Assembly: GCA_947253135.1 (NCBI GenBank)
Contig: CAMXYS010000038.1
Span: forward strand, 1-12,340
Source: an uncultured Clostridia bacterium
GTDB taxonomy: Bacteria > Bacillota > Clostridia > Saccharofermentanales > Fastidiosipilaceae
Direction of reading: 5' to 3'
Length of the DNA stretch: 12,340 nt
Under the pieces are notes generated by a model. It searched no databases, was not told where the DNA came from, and was given only the letters and a program-made list of their open reading frames with translations. The translations under genes were made by a program, and so were the position numbers. Shown one piece after another: positions 7,152-12,340 of the stretch. The stretch's first letter is position 1; every line of letters starts with the position of its first letter.

Positions 7152-8675
7152 TTAATCAGCTGTATCTAAACCTAATAAGTCCGATACAGTCCGGGCCATC
7201 TCATCACGCCTAATCACTTGATTATGCAAAATCGGCCTGTCCTCCAAATGGTCTAAGCCGGCCGGAATCGGCAGATCACTTTCAGCTGACAAATACTCCA
7301 TCAAAGCCTGCTCACTTCCTCCTGTTTGCGACTGACTAAAATGGTCAAATACTCCTTCTGAAACAGCTGCAGCAAACTTGAAGGGGCTGGCTGTTGACAC
7401 AAAGACAACGACCCGCTTGTCACCTGACCGGTTGGCGTAACGACTGTACACATTAAAACCAACAGCCGTATGTGTATCGACCACATGGTCTGTCCTCGTG
7501 TAGACATCCCGGATCGTCCGCACAGCCCCCTTGTCGTCACAAAAGCCGCCCACAAAAACATTTTGTATCCGGTTTCTTGTTCTCTTGTCCAACTTGTAGC
7601 TGCCTTGTTCCTTTAAGTCAGTCATCCACTCCGAGACCTGATCCGCATTGTGCTCAGTCATTTCAAAAAGAAGACGTTCCAAATTACTGGAGATAAGGAT
7701 ATCCATAGAAGGAGCATTGGTTTGATAAAAGGGACGGTTGGCATCGTAGACACCGGAGCGCAGAAAGTCCGACAAGACGTTGTTCCGGTTAGAAGCACAG
7801 ATTAACTTGCCGACCGGAATTCCCATCCGCATGGCGTACCAGCAAGCTAAAATATTGCCAAAATTGCCCGTCGGCACGACCACATTAAATTTCTCTGCCG
7901 GTTCCAACCGCTCCATATTTAAAAGGTCTACATAGACGGAGACATAGTAGGCAATCTGTGGCACTAATCTCCCCCAATTAATGGAGTTGGCAGAAGACAG
8001 GACATAGCCCGCTTCCGCCGCCCGTTCATTAAAGGAGAGGTCATTAAAAATTTCTTTGACACCCGTCTGAGTGTCATCAAAAGATCCTTCCACAGCTACC
8101 ACATGGCAATTCTCCCCCTCTTGCGTCGCCATTTGCAGATACTGGGCCTTGGAAACACCTTCATGCGGATAGAAAACAACTACCCTGGTTCCCGGAACAT
8201 CCTTAAAACCTTCCAGGGCAGCCTTACCAGTATCACCGGAGGTGGCCGTCAAAATACAAATATCCTTATTTTCTCCCGTTTTTTCGGCCGCTGCCTTCAT
8301 TAAATAAGGCAACAATTGCAAGGCCATATCCTTAAAAGCTGCAGTCGGACCATGCCATAGTTCCAACATAAATTCCTTTTCGTTGTAGGCATTTAGTTGT
8401 ACGACTTTAGCCGGATAATCAGCAAATTTTTCTTCGCTGTAGGCAGCCCTAGTATAGGTTTTCAACTCCTCTTCTGTAAAATCCGTCAAAAAGCGGGCCA
8501 AGATATTGGCTGCCCGGTCCGGATAATCAAGTTTCATTAATTTCAAAATATCTGCCGACGACAAAAGTGGAATATTTTCCGGGACAAAGAGTCCCCCGTC
8601 CGGCGCTAAACCGGACCGAATCGCTTGGGCTGCAGAATAACGATAGTCACCGCCTCTTGTACTAATGTAGTCCAT
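7152..8675 (-). CDS. thrC: Threonine synthase
   Basis: 507-residue PLP enzyme converting O-phosphohomoserine to threonine and phosphate, the last step of threonine synthesis. Seen: N-terminal MDYISTRGGDYRYSAAQAIRSGLAPDGGLFVP, typical of the long bacterial/fungal ThrC class, the PLP-lysine motif WHGPTAAFKD with K115, the phosphate-cup motif TSGDTGKAALEGF (145-157), and PTGNFGN further on. Length is normal for this class. The reading frame stays open 104 codons upstream to 8987, but that part overlaps the preceding gene in another frame and shows no ThrC homology. ATG 8675 is chosen because GAGGAGG lies eight bases upstream and the family N-terminus starts exactly there. Last gene of the operon; other threonine genes are not in the window. 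Confidence 0.96.
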   Translation of the reverse strand: MDYISTRGGDYRYSAAQAIRSGLAPDGGLFVPENIPLLSSADILKLMKLDYPDRAANILARFLTDFTEEELKTYTRAAYSEEKFADYPAKVVQLNAYNEKEFMLELWHGPTAAFKDMALQLLPYLMKAAAEKTGENKDICILTATSGDTGKAALEGFKDVPGTRVVVFYPHEGVSKAQYLQMATQEGENCHVVAVEGSFDDTQTGVKEIFNDLSFNERAAEAGYVLSSANSINWGRLVPQIAYYVSVYVDLLNMERLEPAEKFNVVVPTGNFGNILACWYAMRMGIPVGKLICASNRNNVLSDFLRSGVYDANRPFYQTNAPSMDILISSNLERLLFEMTEHNADQVSEWMTDLKEQGSYKLDKRTRNRIQNVFVGGFCDDKGAVRTIRDVYTRTDHVVDTHTAVGFNVYSRYANRSGDKRVVVFVSTASPFKFAAAVSEGVFDHFSQSQTGGSEQALMEYLSAESDLPIPAGLDHLEDRPILHNQVIRRDEMARTVSDLLGLDTAD

Positions 8676-8683
8676 GATTATTT

Positions 8684-8690
8684 CCTCCTC
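8684..8690 (-). promoter_or_regulatory. Ribosome binding site that fixes the thrC start
   Basis: GAGGAGG on the minus strand shares its first base with the TAG stop of the upstream gene and lies eight bases before ATG 8675. The arrangement suggests translational coupling and rules out the longer thrC frame. Confidence 0.85.
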
Positions 8691-10423
8691 TATTGACGGT
8701 CCACACCGGTTGGGTCCGTGCGAATGCCTTCCACTTGCCGGTAACTGCCACCGGCCTCTGTAGCAACAGTCTGTTGTCCGCTCAAATCTGTGGGCTCGAA
8801 AGTTGCAACAGCATGATCCTTTTCTCTTCCCTTGGACCTTGCCACAAGGATTAAAGTCGTTAGCAGTAAAACCAGCAACAAGCCCAGAACAATGAGGGCT
8901 AATAACTTTTGTGTTTTTTTCATTCCGGTCCGTCCTGACCTGTGTGGTCTTTGTTTTGCCTGCTGCTGACGGTTGCGGTCGGGCCATAATTCAGGGCCTT
9001 GCTGGCGAGGTGACGGCCGACGGGAACCCGCCGTTCGTCGATTAGTATGTCCAGTAGCTGAGGGGGAGACTTTTCTTGCTTTTTGCACATTCCCTTGACC
9101 GGCCTTACGTTGCTTCACCCCCCCGGCAGGTGAAGGAGGTTGGAACGGGCGATGATACCACGGGCCCTCAAGGAGCTGTCCTGTCGGCGGTGCGGTGGTC
9201 CGGCTGCGCTCCGGTCCTGCTTTTCCAGCGGTCTCAGGGCCGACTTGCTGCAGGGGAAGCTGATCCGAAACAGGAGCTTCGCTTGGTTGATTGAGATTTT
9301 CAGTTGGTTGAGCAGGTTCTCCCTTAACCAAAATCGGTCGGAAGGATCGGATCTCAGGCTTCGGTCGACTTGTTGTAGCCGCCGGTAAAACAGGCTGTTT
9401 TGTTACCGGCCCTGCCTGCACTGTCGCAGCTGTTTTCTTTGAGGAAGCGCTTGTTATTTGCCCCTGCAAATTTTCGTCTTTTGAGGAGGGCGAATTTGCC
9501 GCCTTTTGCGTCGGCAGCCTCAAACTAACTGACCTAATACCGGCAACCAAGTTTTCCTGTGTCGCCCGGCGCTTGGCTTCTTCCTCCGCCCGGCGCTTGG
9601 CCTCTTCCTCCGCCCGGCGCTTGGCCTCTTCCTCCGCCCGCCGCTTGGCCTCTTCCTCCGCCCGACGCTTGGCCTCTTCCTCCACCCGGCGCTTGGCCTC
9701 TTCCTCCGCCCGCCGCTTGGCCTCTTCTTCCGCCCGGCGCTTTTGCTGCGCCTCTACCTCTCGTCTGGCTCGCTCAATACGCCTTTTTTCTGCCTCTTTG
9801 CGCCGTTTTTGTTCGGCCTCATAACGCGCCTCACGCAAACGATCACCCAACAGTGACTCCGAATGTCTCAGGGAACTCCCTATTGTTGTCTTGCGGCGTG
9901 GCCGGCCGGGCTCATCTGTATTTTCTTCCCGGTAAGTCTTGCCCTCCTTTAACATTTCAATTTCATGGCGAGCAGCCAGCTCCATAGGACGACCACTGTC
10001 GGTTTCTTCTAAAATCGAAATTCCCTTTTCCGGTTCTTTAAAGCGAGGCAAAGCATCTGTTTTGCTCTCCTCTGTCGACCGATAGGGGGCGATGGCCTCT
10101 AAATAACGCTGTACTCCCCTCTGCTCTGCTTCCGTCAACAGGGTGCTGTAAAGCAAAGGTTGCAAGGTTTCAGCGGCGGCATCCGCATCGCGCCACAGCA
10201 TCTGGCAGCAAGCTGATAATTGCGCCGCTTCCCGAAAATGCGGATGTGCCTTGCAGAGCGCCTTCAGGGAGATCGCAGCCACATCAGTGTTGCCCCGCCG
10301 AATTTGGCGGACGGCTCGGTTATAGCGCAAAACAGCGGCAGACTTTGCCTCCCCAACCGCAAAATCTGCTGTTTTTTCTACCCGTATTGGCCCATACGTT
10401 CGAATTTCCTTAGCCCAATTCAA
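8690..10423 (-). CDS. Unrecognised TPR-like / charged single-helix / membrane-anchored protein
   Basis: 577 residues from a TTG start; no family recognised. Residues 31-110 are helical with TPR-like spacing (YNRAVRQIRRGNTDVAA, then CKAHPHFREAA). Residues 196-290 are a continuous Glu/Arg/Lys/Ala helix containing seven units of AEEEAKRR (231-286, third unit starting with V). Glu and Lys/Arg are four residues apart throughout, which suits a stable single alpha-helix rather than a heptad coiled coil. Residues 300-500 are Pro/Thr/Gln/Arg-rich and likely disordered. One hydrophobic span (about 506-529) follows basic residues including MKK, predicting a cytoplasmic N-terminus and a ~48-residue outside tail. 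The start overlaps the folC end by 14 bases, and thrC follows after 14 bases, so the three are probably co-translated. Function unknown; scaffold or cell-envelope roles are only guesses. Confidence 0.8.
   Translation of the reverse strand: MNWAKEIRTYGPIRVEKTADFAVGEAKSAAVLRYNRAVRQIRRGNTDVAAISLKALCKAHPHFREAAQLSACCQMLWRDADAAAETLQPLLYSTLLTEAEQRGVQRYLEAIAPYRSTEESKTDALPRFKEPEKGISILEETDSGRPMELAARHEIEMLKEGKTYREENTDEPGRPRRKTTIGSSLRHSESLLGDRLREARYEAEQKRRKEAEKRRIERARREVEAQQKRRAEEEAKRRAEEEAKRRVEEEAKRRAEEEAKRRAEEEAKRRAEEEAKRRAEEEAKRRATQENLVAGIRSVSLRLPTQKAANSPSSKDENLQGQITSASSKKTAATVQAGPVTKQPVLPAATTSRPKPEIRSFRPILVKGEPAQPTENLNQPSEAPVSDQLPLQQVGPETAGKAGPERSRTTAPPTGQLLEGPWYHRPFQPPSPAGGVKQRKAGQGNVQKARKVSPSATGHTNRRTAGSRRPSPRQQGPELWPDRNRQQQAKQRPHRSGRTGMKKTQKLLALIVLGLLLVLLLTTLILVARSKGREKDHAVATFEPTDLSGQQTVATEAGGSYRQVEGIRTDPTGVDRQ
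9566..9733 (-). repeat. Seven 24-bp in-frame tandem repeats
   Basis: Seven consecutive 24-bp units encode AEEEAKRR (residues 231-286 of the unrecognised protein), with only a few synonymous changes and one Ala-to-Val change. The near identity at DNA level points to recent expansion, and copy number may vary between strains. Partial units flank both ends. Confidence 0.93.
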
Positions 10424-12074
10424 GTTTGTCCTCCCTAAAGCACTCTGCCACCGCTTGCAAGGCTTCCTCATACATGTATAAGGAACCACATATAAAAACA
10501 GGCTCCGTTTGACCGGCCTTCATTAAGGCCTTCTTCAAGGCTTCCGTCAAATGGTGGCAGTGTGTTATATCTAAGCTATTGTATCTGTTTTTAGAAGCCG
10601 AGAACAGTTGTTCAAAGAAAGCAGCTGCTCTTTCTGCCGGCAGCGCCCGGTCACTTTGCGGTGTAACACAGTAAATTCGCAAGTGAAACTGATCGGATAA
10701 ACTGTACAGAAATTGAGCCATCTGCTCCCAATTCTTATCAGCTAAAAAACCTGGCACGAGATGCAGCCTTAATCGTTCGGCCGGTGGAGCTTTTTCAGAC
10801 GACCGGCCGGTCGCGCCCTCCTTGTCTGCATAAAGCCTTGTTAAAAAAGAAGGGATATAGTTGACCAAGGCTCGCATGGCAGCCGGATTGTGGGCTCCAT
10901 CAAAAATAACAGGTGGCTCTTGATGCAATTTACTTAAACGCCCAGCCCAACGCAACCGACTGACCAGGCGGTCGGCCCGAGTTCTAAAAGCACTTTGATT
11001 GCTTTTTGCCGTTGCCTGGCCACCGGGAAAAAGATGTGCCCAATTTTTCAGCACGAGCTTTTGGAAAATCGCCACCGCCAACCGTCTGTTGAGCAGGTCG
11101 AAGCCAGCCCGCTCCGCTCCGGGTCCCAGATCCGGAACAGCGACCTGTAAATTAAACTGTTCCGCCCGGCATAAAATTGCTTTCTCAACTCGTTCACGGT
11201 CCTTTTGAGCTTCAGCTAATAGGTCCGGTGGATAAAGAAAGACAGCAGTCGTTCGCCCATTGATGATGCCTGCCTTAGTATTTGCTATGGTAGCTAGATC
11301 ATGTCCTAATAAATTTTCATGATCACGACCGATGGAAGTCAATACAGCTATTTTGGACGACCTCAGCGCATTGGTGGCATCGAGGGCACCGCCTAAACCC
11401 ACTTCAAAAACGCAACAGTCACAAGCGCATTCTTTGAACCAAAGACAAGCTAGGGCTGTCATTTCTTCAAAGTAAGTCAGCTTGCCCGCGTTTGGAATAC
11501 CTTGAGCAGCCTTTTGGATAGGAAGGATCAACCGGCCCAGGGTTTCCTCAGTCGGCCAGAGCTCAAAAATAATGTCGCTAGAGGCCGACTGCTGACCAGC
11601 CCGGGACAAAGATTTAGAGGCGCTCCCGCCATCCTCGTGAGGCCCGGTCAACCGACCTGCATCTTCATTGTCCTCAAAGGAATTTAAATCTTGTGGCAGG
11701 AGGCGGCCATAGGCCGGTGCCGGGAAACCGCCCAACTCCTTCGCCAAGCTGGCTGCTTGATCGCGCTCACTCCCACCCATTAAAATGCGAAAGCGCTCCC
11801 GCCTGGTCAGCAGGTGAGGCGAGGTAAACAGACCGACTCTCAGCCCCGTACTTGCCAACAAAGTGGCCACCGCCGCACTGACCGTTCCCTTTCCGTTAGT
11901 TCCGGCTACGTGGATCACAGGCCAAGCCAAGTCCGGATCAGCCAAGCGGCTCAGTAAAACGGACATGGCCGCGGGACCAAAGCGACTGGTCTCCTGGGGG
12001 ATGCTATCGTGCATGGGCGGTTGCAGCTCCTCTTCAACTGTCCGTTTTGTTTGATTTTCCTGCCGACTCATCAT
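10410..12074 (-). CDS. folC: Bifunctional folylpolyglutamate synthase / dihydrofolate synthase
   Basis: 554-residue Mur-ligase-family enzyme adding glutamate to dihydropteroate or folates with ATP. Seen: P-loop HVAGTNGKGTVSAA (55-68), FTSPHL (83-88), FEVGLGGALDATN (223-235), TSIGRDHENLLG (246-257), the carbamylated-lysine region IANTKAGI (263-270), RWAGRL (375-380), FDGAHNP (391-397) and the C-terminal ICGSLYMYEE. Usual length is about 420-450. The surplus is a ~70-residue hydrophilic insert between RERFRI and IIFELWPT (about 98-168), an N-terminal extension, and a short loop near 415-432. ATG 12074 overlaps the preceding stop as TAATG; ATG 12071 is equally possible. The gene is translationally linked with its neighbours. 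Which of the two ligase activities dominates cannot be read from sequence. Confidence 0.94.
   Translation of the reverse strand: MMSRQENQTKRTVEEELQPPMHDSIPQETSRFGPAAMSVLLSRLADPDLAWPVIHVAGTNGKGTVSAAVATLLASTGLRVGLFTSPHLLTRRERFRILMGGSERDQAASLAKELGGFPAPAYGRLLPQDLNSFEDNEDAGRLTGPHEDGGSASKSLSRAGQQSASSDIIFELWPTEETLGRLILPIQKAAQGIPNAGKLTYFEEMTALACLWFKECACDCCVFEVGLGGALDATNALRSSKIAVLTSIGRDHENLLGHDLATIANTKAGIINGRTTAVFLYPPDLLAEAQKDRERVEKAILCRAEQFNLQVAVPDLGPGAERAGFDLLNRRLAVAIFQKLVLKNWAHLFPGGQATAKSNQSAFRTRADRLVSRLRWAGRLSKLHQEPPVIFDGAHNPAAMRALVNYIPSFLTRLYADKEGATGRSSEKAPPAERLRLHLVPGFLADKNWEQMAQFLYSLSDQFHLRIYCVTPQSDRALPAERAAAFFEQLFSASKNRYNSLDITHCHHLTEALKKALMKAGQTEPVFICGSLYMYEEALQAVAECFREDKLELG
10423..10436 (-). 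promoter_or_regulatory. Ribosome binding site and TTG start inside the folC end
   Basis: AGGGAGG (10436-10430) lies six bases before TTG 10423. Upstream ATG candidates in the same frame (10489 and 10471) lie deep within folC without such a site, so TTG is preferred for the unrecognised gene. Confidence 0.65.
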
Positions 12075-12340
12075 TAAAAAACTGCCTCATTCTTGCCGGT
12101 TTTCCCCACTTTAAAAATAAAATACTTGCTGATGAAATAGTTTACTAAGACAACCATAAAGGAAGTAAGGATTTTAGCCGGATCTGCCCTCATGCCGAAA
12201 ATATTAACTAAAAGATAAAGCCCCCCGTATTCAAAAATCAAACTCGATAAAAACCGATTTAGAAGAAAGGCAAAAAACTCCTTGAGCGGGTGGCCTTTGC
12301 TGCGGAAAACCCACTTGCGATTGGTAAAAAAAGCAAATAG
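12074..12340 (-). CDS. GtrA-family membrane protein (partial, N-terminus outside window)
   Basis: The last 88 residues are visible. They contain FFTNRKWVF and, after two hydrophobic stretches, VLVNYFISKYFIFK, both typical of GtrA/DPMS-like small four-span membrane proteins implicated in moving lipid-linked sugars for cell-wall or surface glycosylation. The fragment would hold roughly the last two to three membrane spans; complete members are about 120-150 residues. The stop TAA overlaps the folC ATG by one base, making it the upstream visible member of the same operon. Specific partner and sugar are unknown. Confidence 0.88.
   Translation of the reverse strand, partial: LFAFFTNRKWVFRSKGHPLKEFFAFLLNRFLSSLIFEYGGLYLLVNIFGMRADPAKILTSFMVVLVNYFISKYFIFKVGKTGKNEAVF

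Noticed and set aside
8676..8987. 104-codon open extension upstream of thrC
   Set aside because: It overlaps the preceding gene in another frame, is Arg/Cys-rich without ThrC similarity, and a strong ribosome binding site marks ATG 8675.
9559..9987. Plus-strand frame with striking GAWPLPPP repeats
   Set aside because: It is the antisense of the AEEEAKRR repeat; the period comes from the minus-strand gene, and no ribosome binding site or family match supports it.

Overview
All genes found in this 12.3 kb window lie on the minus strand, so transcription runs from high to low coordinates. The window looks like ordinary chromosome of a Gram-positive (Bacillota, probably Clostridia-like) bacterium. 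Signs of this are strong GGAGG-type ribosome binding sites, consensus sigma-A promoters, tRNA genes without an encoded CCA end, a large Cna_B/beta-helix surface protein, and Bacillus-like NagB. The species cannot be named from the sequence alone.

Layout in direction of transcription. (1) 12340-7152 is a tight four-gene run: the end of a GtrA-family membrane protein, folC (folylpolyglutamate/dihydrofolate synthase), an unrecognised 577-residue protein, and thrC (threonine synthase). GtrA and FolC overlap by one base (TAATG). FolC and the unknown gene overlap by 14 bases with a TTG start. The unknown gene and thrC are 14 bases apart. A strong terminator follows at 6985-7019. (2) nagB (glucosamine-6-phosphate deaminase) has its own consensus promoter, two 24-bp tandem repeats just upstream, and a terminator. 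(3) A tRNA operon, Met-Glu-Gly-Cys, has a near-perfect promoter, hairpins in the spacers and a strong terminator. (4) A low-complexity stretch is joined to the C-terminal scrap of an IS256/Mutator-type transposase. (5) An NCS2-family uracil (or uracil/xanthine) permease with a long N-terminal extension is followed by a terminator. (6) A large secreted adhesin (970 residues visible, cut by the window start) has a signal peptide, a Gly-rich parallel beta-helix region and a Cna_B domain.

The metabolic genes are housekeeping: folate polyglutamylation, threonine synthesis, amino-sugar breakdown and nucleobase uptake. The least explained item is the unknown protein between folC and thrC. Its predicted parts are a TPR-like N-terminus, a ~95-residue highly charged helix containing seven exact-register 8-residue repeats (an ER/K single-alpha-helix pattern), a Pro/Thr/Gln-rich linker and one membrane span near the C-terminus. 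No CRISPR array, intact mobile element, toxin-antitoxin or phage-defence system is visible.
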